A stretch of DNA of 64,000 bases, taken from contig NZ_LBMW01000010.1 in the NCBI RefSeq assembly GCF_026168105.1, positions 62,001-126,000 on the forward strand, written 5' to 3'. Both the position numbers and the translations under genes were made by a program. Positions 36,537-45,304 of this stretch are shown piece after piece. The first letter of the stretch is position 1. Each line of letters begins with the position of its first letter. A model generated the notes under the pieces. That model was not told the DNA's origin. It did no database searches and worked only from the letters and a program-made list of their open reading frames with translations. This stretch comes from Streptomyces hygroscopicus (GTDB taxonomy: Bacteria; Actinomycetota; Actinomycetes; Streptomycetales; Streptomycetaceae).

Positions 36537-37433
36537 TCAGCGCGGTGGGGCCTGCAGTGTGCCGCTCATCCGGGTGGCCACGATCAGCCGGCAGCGCGGG
36601 CTGCCGTCGGGCCAGCGGCCGAACTCCGGCAGCGCCCGATGCTCCACCGAGAGTCCGGCACGCCTCAGTTCGCGTCGTACTTCACCGAAGCGGAAAACCC
36701 GGTAGTACATGACGAACGGAGGTCGCCAGAGGGCATTGCGGACGCGCATCGCGGTGTCGAAGCCGAGCAGCGCCCAGTACCAGGGCGAGGCCGGGCGCGG
36801 CGGGGCCCCGACCGGGAACACGAACCGCCCGCCCGGCCGCAGCACGGAGTGGACCTGGGCGAACAGGCCGGGCAACTCGCCCGGCAGGAAGTGGCCGAAG
36901 GCGCCGAAGCTCACCACCAGGTCGAAGGCGGGCCCGAACGGAAGCGCGCGGGCGTCCCCGCGCACCCAGGCGACACGCGGCTGACCGTCCGACCGGACCC
37001 GCCGCCGTCCGACGGAAAGCATCCCCGTGCTGAAGTCGACGCCGGTGACGCTCTCGCGGCAGACCCTGCGCAGCACCTCCGCCCCGGCGCCCGTGCCACA
37101 GCACAGATCGAGCCCGTGTTCGAAGTCGCCCATGGCTGCAAGCGCCCCCTCGACGGCGTCCAGGACAGTGTCCGGCGTCCGGAAGGGGGTGTGGTCGAAC
37201 TTGGGCGCGAGCAGGTCGTAGCCGTGCTCGACCGAGGACAGCGCCTGAACGGCCAGCTCGCGGAGTGTGGGACCTTGCCGGGAGAACATCGCCGCAAGCT
37301 TAGGGCCCCATCGGCCGTCCGCACCGGGTCTCGCGAAGGTCGCCGGCGTCCAGCCGTCGGCGATCCGCCCTTCCCGCAGTGCCGTGAAGTGCGGTGCGTT
37401 CTTGGCGACATCGGGGTGCGCGAGGATCGGCAC
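36537..37433 (-). CDS. Class I SAM-dependent methyltransferase
   Basis: A 298-residue methyltransferase with the SAM motif GLDLCCGTGAGAEVLRRVC near residue 108, then VTGVDFSTGMLSVGRRRVR (motif II aspartate) and FDLVVSFGAFGHFLPGELPG (motif III/post). The N-terminal ~95 residues (IADGWTPATFARPGADGRWG and following) precede the fold and may cap the substrate. The GTG at 37431-37433 opens the frame; a later start is possible. It is convergent with the GntR gene and divergent from rho. Substrate unknown. Confidence 0.85.
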   Translation of the reverse strand: MPILAHPDVAKNAPHFTALREGRIADGWTPATFARPGADGRWGPKLAAMFSRQGPTLRELAVQALSSVEHGYDLLAPKFDHTPFRTPDTVLDAVEGALAAMGDFEHGLDLCCGTGAGAEVLRRVCRESVTGVDFSTGMLSVGRRRVRSDGQPRVAWVRGDARALPFGPAFDLVVSFGAFGHFLPGELPGLFAQVHSVLRPGGRFVFPVGAPPRPASPWYWALLGFDTAMRVRNALWRPPFVMYYRVFRFGEVRRELRRAGLSVEHRALPEFGRWPDGSPRCRLIVATRMSGTLQAPPR

Positions 37434-37738
37434 ACGGGAACAGACGGTGAGTCCGGCGCGTTGAGCGGGGTGGCTGAAGCCGCATCTGTGCGTCTGGTGC
37501 TACAGTGCGGTCAGCACTTGTGTACGCCCCGTTCGGGCGCCGGTGCCAGTTCCTCATCGGTTCGCCGTCCCACCCGCCGTCTCCGAGCGGCACATCGGCT
37601 TCCCGGCACAACCTCGCGAGCAGCACGCATCCGCCGTGCCCGAGGTGATGCATCCCGCCGTACCGAGGCGTGATCAGGCCGCCTCCCGGCTTCTCCCCCT
37701 CTCGTTCTTCCCGCTTTCCGTCCGTGAAAGGACCATCC
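37434..37738 (+). other. Leader/promoter region of the short rho gene
   Basis: No gene. TACAGT (37501-37506) could be a -10 box, giving an untranslated leader of roughly 230 bases. Its lower half is C- and T-rich with few G runs, the kind of sequence Rho itself prefers, which would allow autogenous attenuation as known for rho in other bacteria. A GAAAGGA ribosome-binding site precedes the ATG. Confidence 0.4.
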
Positions 37739-38878
37739 ATGACCACCACACTCGAAACCGCTCCCGTACAGCAGGAGCACACGCCCCGAACCGCCACCGG
37801 CGTCCTCGACATCGACCAGAACGGCAAGGGGCATCTGCGGGCAGGCAGCTGCCTGGCCGCACCCGGCGACCTCCAGGTCTCCCCGGCCCTCGTCCGCCGC
37901 CACGGCCTGCGCAAGGGCGACACGCTCGTCGGCGCCAGGGACGGACGCTCCCTCACCGAGGTCGAGCGGATCAACGGCCGGGCGCCCGAGGAGCTGCGCG
38001 GCCGTCCGCACTTCCGGGACCTCACCCCGCTGCACCCGCGCGAACGGATCCGGCTCGAACACCCGTCGGCTGGCCTGTCCGGGCGCGTCATCGACCTACT
38101 CTCCCCGGTCGGCAAGGGACAGCGCGGCCTGATCGTCGCGCCTCCCAAGACCGGCAAGACCGTGCTGCTCCAGCAGATCGCGGCGGCCGTCGCCGGCAAC
38201 CACCCCGAATGCCACCTCATGGTGGTGCTGCTCGACGAGCGGCCCGAGGAGGTCACCGACATGCGCCGCTCGGTGCGCGGCGAGGTGTACGCCTCGACGT
38301 TCGACCGGGCCCCGCGGCAGCACATCGCGCTCGCCGATCTGGTCGTCGAACGCGCCAAGCGGCTCGTCGAGCAGGGGCAGGACGTCGTCGTCCTGCTCGA
38401 CTCGCTGACCCGGCTGTGCCGGGCGCACAACAATGCGGCCGCCGCCGGTGGGCGCACTCTCAGTGGCGGTGTCGACGCGGCCGCCCTGCACGGCCCGAAG
38501 CGGCTCTTCGGCGCCGCGCGCCTGGCCGAGGAGGGCGGCTCGCTCACCATCCTGGCCACCGCCCTCGTCGAGACCGGTTCCCGCGCCGACGATTTCTTCT
38601 TCGAGGAACTCAAGAGCACGGGCAACATGGAGCTCCGCCTGGACGGCACCCTCGCCTCGCGTCGCGTATTCCCGGCCGTGGACATCACCCCCTCCGGCAC
38701 CCGCCGCGAGGAACTCCTGTTCTCCGCAGGAGAGTTGACGGCCGTACGAGGACTGCGACGCGCCCTGCAGTCACGGGACGGCCAGGCGACGCTGGAGACT
38801 CTGCTGGAGCGGATGCGGTCCACCCCGGACAACGCGGCCTTCCTGCGCCAGGTCCAGCCCACGCTGCCGGCCGGCTGA
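37739..38878 (+). CDS. Short Rho-like transcription termination factor (paralogue)
   Basis: A 379-residue hexameric RNA helicase family member. Walker A is APPKTGKT (134-141), the Q-loop region MVVLLDERPEEVTDMRRSVR, Walker B VVVLLDSLTRLCRAHN, and the R-loop region RTLSGGVDAAALHGPKRLFG; GTGNMEL-type sequence appears as STGNMELRL. The motor is therefore intact. The N-terminus is short: the helical bundle before the OB fold is missing, and there is no Arg/Gly/Asn-rich insert as in the large housekeeping Rho of actinobacteria. In the OB fold the RNA-stacking aromatics are replaced (see findings). ATG 37739 with GAAAGGA upstream. Confidence 0.88.
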   Translation: MTTTLETAPVQQEHTPRTATGVLDIDQNGKGHLRAGSCLAAPGDLQVSPALVRRHGLRKGDTLVGARDGRSLTEVERINGRAPEELRGRPHFRDLTPLHPRERIRLEHPSAGLSGRVIDLLSPVGKGQRGLIVAPPKTGKTVLLQQIAAAVAGNHPECHLMVVLLDERPEEVTDMRRSVRGEVYASTFDRAPRQHIALADLVVERAKRLVEQGQDVVVLLDSLTRLCRAHNNAAAAGGRTLSGGVDAAALHGPKRLFGAARLAEEGGSLTILATALVETGSRADDFFFEELKSTGNMELRLDGTLASRRVFPAVDITPSGTRREELLFSAGELTAVRGLRRALQSRDGQATLETLLERMRSTPDNAAFLRQVQPTLPAG

Positions 38879-38978
38879 CCCGCCGGGCCGTGCCCCGCGT
38901 GCGGCATCCGGGTGTCCCGTCCCCCGCACGGCTCAAGGTATCCGGGCGTCCGCGCCCAGCCTTCCTACGGTGGCTGAT

Positions 38979-40130
38979 ATGACCATCGGATTCTCAGCCC
39001 GCGCCGTCACCGCCTGCTGTGCCCTCAGTGCGGTCTGTGCGCCGGCCTTTTCCGCGCACTCCGCCGTCGCCGTGACCGGCACAGGTACCGCCACCCCGGG
39101 TCCCGCCGCCTCGCAGCCGTCGCTCCCGTACGGGTCCGGCACGCAGGTGCGGCCCCGCGCCGGGGCCCCCGAACTCCCGGACGTGTCGGCGCTGTCGTGG
39201 GTGGTGGCCGACGCCGGCTCCGGCACGGTGCTCGCAGCACACGACCCGCACCGCCCGCTGCCGCCCGCGAGCACCCTGAAGACGCTGTTCGCCCTCGCCG
39301 TCCTGCCGCGCTTTTCGGGCGACACCCAGCACACCGTCTCCGAGCGGGAGCTGGCGGACATCGGCCCAGGCAGCAGCCTCGTCGGGGTCCGCGAGGGGCA
39401 CACCTACCGGGTGGCCGACCTGTGGAGGGGGGTCTTCCTGAACTCCGGCAACGACGCCGTGCACGTCCTGGCCGCGCTCAACGGAGGCGTGGAAACCACC
39501 GTCCGCAAGATGCAGGCCAAGGCCCGGGCGCTGGGCGCCCTCGACACCCATGTGGTCACGCCCGACGGCTACGACGCCCCGGGGCAGGTGTCGTCGGCGT
39601 ACGACCTGGCGGTGTTCGGGCGGGCCGGGCTGCGCGATCCGGACTTCGCGCGCTACTGCGCCACCGCGGAGTCGACGTTCCCCGGTGACGGGGGATCGTA
39701 CGAGATCGCGAACACCAACCGGCTGCTGACCGGTGCCGACGGCGTCGCGGCCTACCCCGGGCTGATCGGCGTCAAGAACGGCTACACCAGCGGCGCGGGC
39801 AACACGCTCGTGGCCGCCGCCCGCCGCGGCGGGCGCACCCTCGTGGTGACGGTGATGAACCCTCAGGAAGGCGGCGGTTTCGCGGTTTACGAGGAGGCGC
39901 GCTCGCTGCTGGACTGGGGGTTCGCCGCGGCCGGGCGGGTCACACCGATCGGCTCGCTCCTGCCCGCCCGGCCGCCCGGTGCCGCACCGGCAAGGACGGC
40001 ACGGCGTCACGAGGGCGACGACGGAGCCGGCTGGCCGGAGGCGGCGGCCCTGGCGGGTGCGGTCGGTGTGGGCACCGCGGCGCTGGTGCTCGCCCTGCGG
40101 CTGAAGGGCGGTCGGTCCACACGCGGTTGA
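38979..40130 (+). CDS. D-alanyl-D-alanine carboxypeptidase (PBP5-like, S11)
   Basis: A 383-residue exported peptidoglycan carboxypeptidase. A signal peptide (VTACCALSAVCAPAFSAHSA) is followed by the catalytic motifs SxxK in PPASTLKTLFALAVL (~residue 97), SxN in FLNSGNDAVHVL and KTG as KNGYTSGAGN. It trims pentapeptide stems or lowers cross-linking. The C-terminus has one transmembrane helix (EAAALAGAVGVGTAALVLAL) that anchors it outside the membrane. ATG 38979 is preferred to GTG 38970. Its 3' end overlaps the end of a convergent mannosyltransferase gene by 124 bp. Confidence 0.9.
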   Translation: MTIGFSARAVTACCALSAVCAPAFSAHSAVAVTGTGTATPGPAASQPSLPYGSGTQVRPRAGAPELPDVSALSWVVADAGSGTVLAAHDPHRPLPPASTLKTLFALAVLPRFSGDTQHTVSERELADIGPGSSLVGVREGHTYRVADLWRGVFLNSGNDAVHVLAALNGGVETTVRKMQAKARALGALDTHVVTPDGYDAPGQVSSAYDLAVFGRAGLRDPDFARYCATAESTFPGDGGSYEIANTNRLLTGADGVAAYPGLIGVKNGYTSGAGNTLVAAARRGGRTLVVTVMNPQEGGGFAVYEEARSLLDWGFAAAGRVTPIGSLLPARPPGAAPARTARRHEGDDGAGWPEAAALAGAVGVGTAALVLALRLKGGRSTRG

Positions 40131-41239
40131 CCGACCGGCAGCCTCAGCAGCAGACCCAGCGTGATCCATACATATGCGTTGCTGCCGAGGAAGCCGTCGA
40201 TCCCGGAGGCGTCGTCGAACCACAGCCACACCACGCTGCTGCAGAGCAGCACGTACACCGCGCCCGCGATCCGCAGTCGGCGCCCGTGCACCAGTACGGC
40301 GAGCGACGGCAGCAGCCACACCAGATGGTGCACCCAGGTGATCGGGCTGACCAGGCAGGCGGCGAGCCCGGTGAGCGCGAAGGCGGCCCGCCAGTCGTCG
40401 GCCCGCAGTGCGCGGTGTGCGCGCCACGCCCACACTGCGAGGACCAGGACGACGGCGAGTGCCCAGGCGGCGCGGCTCGGGTCGCCCGGAGCGGCGAGCC
40501 GGGCGAGTACGCCCTGCAGGGACTGGTTGGAGACGTAGACGAGGCGGCCCACGCGGGTGGTGTCCCACACGGCGTGCGTCCAGTAGAAGCGGGAGGCGCC
40601 CGGTGCCGCCCAGGCCGCGAGCGCGGTCGCGGCCACCGCGACGGCGGTGGCCACGGCGGCGGCCCGCCATCTCCGGGCGAGGAGCAGCAGACCGATGAAG
40701 AGCGCGGGGGTGAGCTTGACGGCCGCCGCGAGTCCGATGCCGGCCCCGGCCCAGCGCTCCCGGCCGGTGGACAGCAGCCGGGCGTCGCCCAGCACGAGGG
40801 CCAGCAGCAGCAGGTTGACCTGCCCGAAGCTGAAGGTGTCCCGCACGGGTTCGAGCAGTGCCAGCGCGCACCCGGCCAGGGCCCAGCCGAACCAGCCGTG
40901 GCGGCGCAGCTTCTGACCCACGAGGATCCACAGCGCGAAGGCGGCGGCCCCGAGGTTGAGCAGCAGCGTGAGGACGATCGAGGCCCCCAGGCCGATGAAC
41001 GCCATCGGCAGCATGCTCAGGGCGGCGAACGGCGGATAGGTGAAGCCGTAGGTCGTACCCGGCACCCGGTAGTCGTAGATACGACCACCGTGGTGCGCCC
41101 AGGCGTCCACGGTCCCGTAGTAGACACGCAGGTCGAACCAGCCCCGCAGCAGCGGCACCGTCGCGGTGAAGACGGCCACGGCGGCGGCGAGGCTCAGGAC
41201 GAGGGCGATCCGGCCCCGCTCGGAGCGCGGCGCTCTCAC
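40007..41239 (-). CDS. Polyprenol-phosphate-dependent glycosyltransferase, GT87 family
   Basis: A 410-residue multi-pass membrane protein of about ten helices. FDLRVYYGTVDAWAHHGGRI and YDYRVPGTTYGFTYPPFAAL near the N-terminus hold the catalytic-aspartate region of GT-C enzymes (PimE-like, DUF2029), and KLTPALFIGLLLLARRWRAA is the usual family block. It likely transfers mannose from polyprenyl phosphate to a lipid glycan on the outer face of the membrane. GTG 41237-41239 overlaps the upstream MptB-like stop, so the pair is coupled. The last ~40 residues are antisense to the carboxypeptidase gene. Confidence 0.85.
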   Translation of the reverse strand: MRAPRSERGRIALVLSLAAAVAVFTATVPLLRGWFDLRVYYGTVDAWAHHGGRIYDYRVPGTTYGFTYPPFAALSMLPMAFIGLGASIVLTLLLNLGAAAFALWILVGQKLRRHGWFGWALAGCALALLEPVRDTFSFGQVNLLLLALVLGDARLLSTGRERWAGAGIGLAAAVKLTPALFIGLLLLARRWRAAAVATAVAVAATALAAWAAPGASRFYWTHAVWDTTRVGRLVYVSNQSLQGVLARLAAPGDPSRAAWALAVVLVLAVWAWRAHRALRADDWRAAFALTGLAACLVSPITWVHHLVWLLPSLAVLVHGRRLRIAGAVYVLLCSSVVWLWFDDASGIDGFLGSNAYVWITLGLLLRLPVGQPRVDRPPFSRRASTSAAVPTPTAPARAAASGQPAPSSPS

Positions 41240-42624
41240 GCGGTCCGTCCCAGCACGGGTGCCTGCGCCGCCTGGTGCGCCTGCCACAGCACGACCAGGG
41301 CGAGGACTCCGCCGGAGACGGCGAGAACCACCTGCGCGAGGTCGGGCGGGCCGCCGCTCGGCAGCACACCGAGCGCAAGGACGGCGGTGGCGGCGGCCAC
41401 CCGGTGCCGTACGGAGGTGCTGGGTGCCGCGGCGGCGATGAGGAACAGCCCCCACAAGGCGTACCAGGGCCGGATCGCCGGGCCGAGGACGGCCACGACG
41501 GCGAGGCTCAGGCCGAGCGCGTAGACCGGTGCGGGGCGCAGCTTCAGCCAGATGACGATCACCGCGGCCGTCGTGGCGAGGAGACCGGCGGCGTGCCACA
41601 CCGGGATCGCCAGGGGGGCCAGACCGCTTCCGAGTCCTTCGAGTACATGCCCGGTGATCCGGCCGAGGACGCTGGTGGGCGACCAGTTGTGCGGGGAGAC
41701 GGGCGTCTTCAGGGCGGCGATCCAGCCGTATCCCGTGCCGGTCACGGCGGTGGCCACGAGCGTGGTGGCGAGCGCGGCCACCGTGGTCGTCACCACCGCC
41801 CGTACGGTTCCGGCGGGCCTGCGCAGCGCGATCACGGCCAGCAGGCCGAGCGCGGCCGGAGCCTTGACCAGCGCGGCGAGCGTGACGAGGGCGACGCCGA
41901 GGAGGTGCAGACGGCCGCGGGCGATGAGCAGGCCCACGCCGAGCAGCCCCAGCATGATGGCGTCGTTGTGGGCGCCGGCGACCAGGTGCAGCAGCACCAG
42001 CGGGTTGAGGGCGCCCAGCCACAGCGCGGCGGCCGGATCGGCGCCGCACTGCCGGGCCAGTCGCGGCAGTGCGGCCGCCATGAGGGCCACGCCGAGGAGG
42101 GCGACCAGCCGCATGCCGAGCAGTCCGGCGGGCAGTTCGCCGCGGGTCAGCCCGGAGAGCGCGGAGGCGACGGCGAGGAAGACCGGCCCGTAGGGGGCCG
42201 CGGTGTCGCGCCACACCGGTGCGACCTCGTCCGCCAGCGGGCCGCCGAGCTGCGCGGGCCCGTGCGTGTACACGTCGATGTGTGCATCGACCATGGCGCC
42301 CTGCGCGAGGTAGCTGTACACGTCCCGGCTGAACAGCGGCGGCGCGAGCAGCAGCGGTGCCGCCCAGACGGCGAGGACCAGCAGCAGGGCGCGCGGAGTC
42401 GGCGGCTCGGGGCCGCGTATCACCCTGCCGAGCAGCGCCCATGCGGCGATCAGCAGGACGACGCCGAAGTACACCCCCACCAGTCCGAGGGCGGCGCGTC
42501 CGGACTCGGGGGAGACCAGATCCGCGACCGGCAGGGCCCCGGCGGTCTCACCGCCCAGCGCGAGAAAGGCGGTACCGGCCAGACCGAGCGCCTGGCAGCG
42601 GCGGAGATCGACGGGGAAAACCAT
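41236..42624 (-). CDS. MptA/MptB-like alpha-1,6-mannosyltransferase
   Basis: A 462-residue protein with about twelve transmembrane helices. FSRDVYSYLAQGAMVDAHID and GPAQLGGPLADEVAPVWRDT, then AAPYGPVFLAVASALSGLTR, match the polymannosyl GT-C family that elongates the lipomannan backbone in Corynebacteriales; homologues occur widely in Streptomyces, where the product is less clear. ATG 42622-42624 begins MVFPVDLRRC; a GTG three codons upstream (42633) is equally possible. It is coupled to the downstream GT87 gene by a GTGA overlap, so the two probably act on one glycolipid. Confidence 0.85.
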   Translation of the reverse strand: MVFPVDLRRCQALGLAGTAFLALGGETAGALPVADLVSPESGRAALGLVGVYFGVVLLIAAWALLGRVIRGPEPPTPRALLLVLAVWAAPLLLAPPLFSRDVYSYLAQGAMVDAHIDVYTHGPAQLGGPLADEVAPVWRDTAAPYGPVFLAVASALSGLTRGELPAGLLGMRLVALLGVALMAAALPRLARQCGADPAAALWLGALNPLVLLHLVAGAHNDAIMLGLLGVGLLIARGRLHLLGVALVTLAALVKAPAALGLLAVIALRRPAGTVRAVVTTTVAALATTLVATAVTGTGYGWIAALKTPVSPHNWSPTSVLGRITGHVLEGLGSGLAPLAIPVWHAAGLLATTAAVIVIWLKLRPAPVYALGLSLAVVAVLGPAIRPWYALWGLFLIAAAAPSTSVRHRVAAATAVLALGVLPSGGPPDLAQVVLAVSGGVLALVVLWQAHQAAQAPVLGRTA

Positions 42625-42773
42625 GGCCAACACTCGGGAAGCGTGTCAACGCCGGGTGGCCGGAAAGCGACGCCTTTCCCTCGTCGGGGCGGCCCCCGGG
42701 TGACCGCCGTGTGAGCGGTGGCCGTCGGGGAGTGCGGAAGTCCCGGTCAGAGCCTCGGGATGCGACCCCCGGA

Positions 42774-43706
42774 TCAGAACACGGACAGCCCCGTCAGCGT
42801 GGTGAAGCGGTCCAGTGCCGCGACGCCCGCCACGGAGTTGCCGCGCTCGTCGAGGCCGGGGCTCCACACGCACAGCGTGCAGCGGCCGGGCACGACGGCG
42901 ATGATGCCGCCGCCGACACCGCTCTTGCCGGGCAGACCGACCCGGTAGGCGAAGTCGCCTGCCGCGTCGTAGGTGCCGCAGGTCAGCATCACCGCGTTGA
43001 CCTGCTTCGCCTGGCTGCGGGTCAGCAGACGGGTGCCGTCGGCGCGGACGCCGTGGCGGGCCAGGAAGCCGGTGGCCAGGGCGAGATCCGCGCAGGAGGC
43101 CTCGATGGAGCACTGGCGGAAGTACTGCTCGAGGAGGACCGGCACCGGGTTGTCGATGTTGCCGTAGGACGCCATGAAATGGCCGAGTGCGGCGTTGCGG
43201 TCGCCGTGCGCGGCCTCGGACACGGCGACCTCCAGGTCGAAGGAGAGGCCGGGGTTGCCGCTCTCGGCCCGCAGGAAGTCGAGCAGGGTGCCGGCCGCGT
43301 CACCCGTGCGGGTGTGCAGCCGGTCGGTGACGACGAGGGCGCCCGCGTTGATGAAGGGATTGCGCGGGATGCCGTTCTCGTACTCCAGCTGGACCAGGGA
43401 GTTGAACGGATTGCCCGACGGTTCCCGGCCCACGTGCTCCCACAGCTCGTCGCCCTCGCGGGCCAGGTCGAGGGCGAGGGTGAAGACCTTGGTGATGGAC
43501 TGCGTGGAGAACGGCTGCCGCCACTCCCCCACCCCGTACACCGTGCCGTCCGGCTCGGCGACCGCCATGCCGAAGCGGCGCGGGTCCCAGGCGGCCAGGG
43601 CCGGGATGTAGTCGGCGGGCCGTCCGCGCCCGGGCCGCCGCTCCATCTCTTCGGCGATACGTTCCAGCACGGGCTGGAAGCTCTGCGACGGGGCCATGGT
43701 CACCAT
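42774..43706 (-). CDS. glsA: Glutaminase
   Basis: A 310-residue serine-dependent glutaminase producing glutamate and ammonia. Its catalytic SxxK is in PFSTQSITKVFTLALD; GNPFNSLVQLEYENGIPRN and RNPFINAGALVVTDRL follow, with NAVMLTCGTYDAAGDFAYRV and LPGKSGVGGGIIAVVPG near the C-terminus. The length equals E. coli GlsA2/YneH. ATG 43704-43706 is used; ATG 43697 is an alternative. It lies just beyond the aspartase operon on the same strand with a terminator hairpin between, so it is separately transcribed but functionally related (amide hydrolysis). Confidence 0.94.
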   Translation of the reverse strand: MVTMAPSQSFQPVLERIAEEMERRPGRGRPADYIPALAAWDPRRFGMAVAEPDGTVYGVGEWRQPFSTQSITKVFTLALDLAREGDELWEHVGREPSGNPFNSLVQLEYENGIPRNPFINAGALVVTDRLHTRTGDAAGTLLDFLRAESGNPGLSFDLEVAVSEAAHGDRNAALGHFMASYGNIDNPVPVLLEQYFRQCSIEASCADLALATGFLARHGVRADGTRLLTRSQAKQVNAVMLTCGTYDAAGDFAYRVGLPGKSGVGGGIIAVVPGRCTLCVWSPGLDERGNSVAGVAALDRFTTLTGLSVF

Positions 43707-43797
43707 CGTGCCGCCGCTCGGGACGGACCGCTCACCTGAGGTACCTCATGATCATGCGATGGATCCTACGACTGTTCCCCCGCTCTTGCGGAGGGCG

Positions 43798-43824
43798 GGG
43801 GCGGCGGCTGTCGGCCGCCGCCCC
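43798..43824 (-). terminator. GC-rich hairpin after the aspartase gene
   Basis: GGGGCGGCGGC (43798-43808) pairs with GCCGCCGCCCC (43814-43824) around a 5-base loop, about 30 bp downstream of the aspA stop. Confidence 0.7.
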
Positions 43825-43854
43825 GTGGAGCGTCGCTCCCGCTGGACTGCCGGA

Positions 43855-45267
43855 TCAGACCTTCGGCAAGCCGCTGCCCGCGACCACCTCGGGCCGCAGC
43901 AGCGCCTCCAGTCGCTCGGCCGGCAGCAGGCCCTTCTCCAGAACGAGTTCCGCAACACCGCGCCCGGTGGCGAGGGCCTCCTTGGCGATGCCGGTCGCCG
44001 CCTCGTACCCGATGTACGGGTTGAGCGCGGTGACCAGGCCGATGGAGTTCTCCACGGCGGCCCGCAGTTCCGCCTCGTTGGCCGTGATCCCGGCGACGCA
44101 CCGTTCGGCGAGGGTGAGGCAGGCGCGCTCCAGGTGCGTGATGCTCTCGGAGAGGGAGTGCAGGATGACCGGCTCGAAGGCGTTCAGCTGGAGCTGACCG
44201 GCCTCGGCGGCCATGGTGATGGTGACGTCGTTGCCTATCACCTCGAAGGCGACCTGGTTGACGACCTCGGGGATCACCGGGTTCACCTTGCCGGGCATGA
44301 TGCTGGAACCGGCCTGCACCGGTGGCAGGTTGATCTCGTTCAGTCCCGCACGCGGTCCCGAGGACAGCAGCCTGAGGTCGTTGCAGCTCTTGGAGAGCTT
44401 GACGGCGATCCGCTTGAGCACACCGGACATCTGCACGAATGCACCGCAGTCCTGGGTGGCCTCCACCAGGTTGGCGGCCGTCACCAGCGGCAGACCGGTG
44501 ATCTCGGCGAGGTGGCGGCGCGCCGACTCGGCGTATCCGGCGGGGGCGTTGAGCCCGGTGCCGATCGCGGTGGCGCCGAGGTTGATCTCGTGGACCAGCT
44601 CGACCGCCTCCGCGAGCCGGCTGCGGTCCTCGTCGAGCATGACCGCGTACGCCGAGAACTCCTGCCCGAGCGTCATCGGCACCGCGTCCTGGAGCTGGGT
44701 GCGGCCCATCTTCAGCACGTCGCGGAACTCGACGGCCTTGCGGGCGAAGGCGTCCTGGAGCACCGCCATCGCCTTGAGCAGCCCGCGCACCGCGAAGACC
44801 GTGGCGATCTTGACTGCGGTCGGGTAGACGTCGTTGGTGGACTGACCGAGATTGACGTCCTCGTTCGGGTGCAGGTGCCGGTACTCGCCCTTGGCGTGGC
44901 CGAGCAGTTCCAGCGCGCGGTTGGCGACGACCTCGTTGGCGTTCATGTTGGTCGAGGTGCCGGCGCCGCCCTGGATGACGTCGACGACGAACTGGTCGTG
45001 CAGCTTGCCGTCGCGGATCTCGCGGCAGGCCTCGACGACAGCGGCGGCCTTCTTCGGCTCCAGCAGGCCGAGCTCCTCGTTGGCGAGGGCGGCGGCCTCC
45101 TTGACGGCGGCGAGTGCGTCGATCAGGTGCGGGTACGCGGAGATCGGCGTCCCCGTGATGGGGAAGTTCTCCTTGGCGCGCAGGGAGTGGATGCCCCAGT
45201 ACGCCTCGGCGGGTACGTCGCGGTAGCCGAGCAGGTCGTGTTCGCTGCGGTGGGCTGCGGCGGTCAT
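43855..45267 (-). CDS. aspA: Aspartate ammonia-lyase
   Basis: A 470-residue fumarase/aspartase-superfamily enzyme converting aspartate to fumarate and ammonia. Signature loop GSSIMPGKVNP lies near residue 319; upstream blocks are VIQGGAGTSTNMNANEVVAN, NEDVNLGQSTNDVYPTAVKI and LKMGRTQLQDAVPMTLGQEF. The aspartase form GQSTNDVYPT and absence of class II fumarase features support the name. ATG 45265-45267. It is the last gene of the GntR-permease-asparaginase-aspartase unit, 37 bp after the asparaginase stop. Confidence 0.93.
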   Translation of the reverse strand: MTAAAHRSEHDLLGYRDVPAEAYWGIHSLRAKENFPITGTPISAYPHLIDALAAVKEAAALANEELGLLEPKKAAAVVEACREIRDGKLHDQFVVDVIQGGAGTSTNMNANEVVANRALELLGHAKGEYRHLHPNEDVNLGQSTNDVYPTAVKIATVFAVRGLLKAMAVLQDAFARKAVEFRDVLKMGRTQLQDAVPMTLGQEFSAYAVMLDEDRSRLAEAVELVHEINLGATAIGTGLNAPAGYAESARRHLAEITGLPLVTAANLVEATQDCGAFVQMSGVLKRIAVKLSKSCNDLRLLSSGPRAGLNEINLPPVQAGSSIMPGKVNPVIPEVVNQVAFEVIGNDVTITMAAEAGQLQLNAFEPVILHSLSESITHLERACLTLAERCVAGITANEAELRAAVENSIGLVTALNPYIGYEAATGIAKEALATGRGVAELVLEKGLLPAERLEALLRPEVVAGSGLPKV

Positions 45268-45304
45268 GGCTGTGCGGGCCTCTTTCGGAGGTGGAGGGTT
45301 CGGA

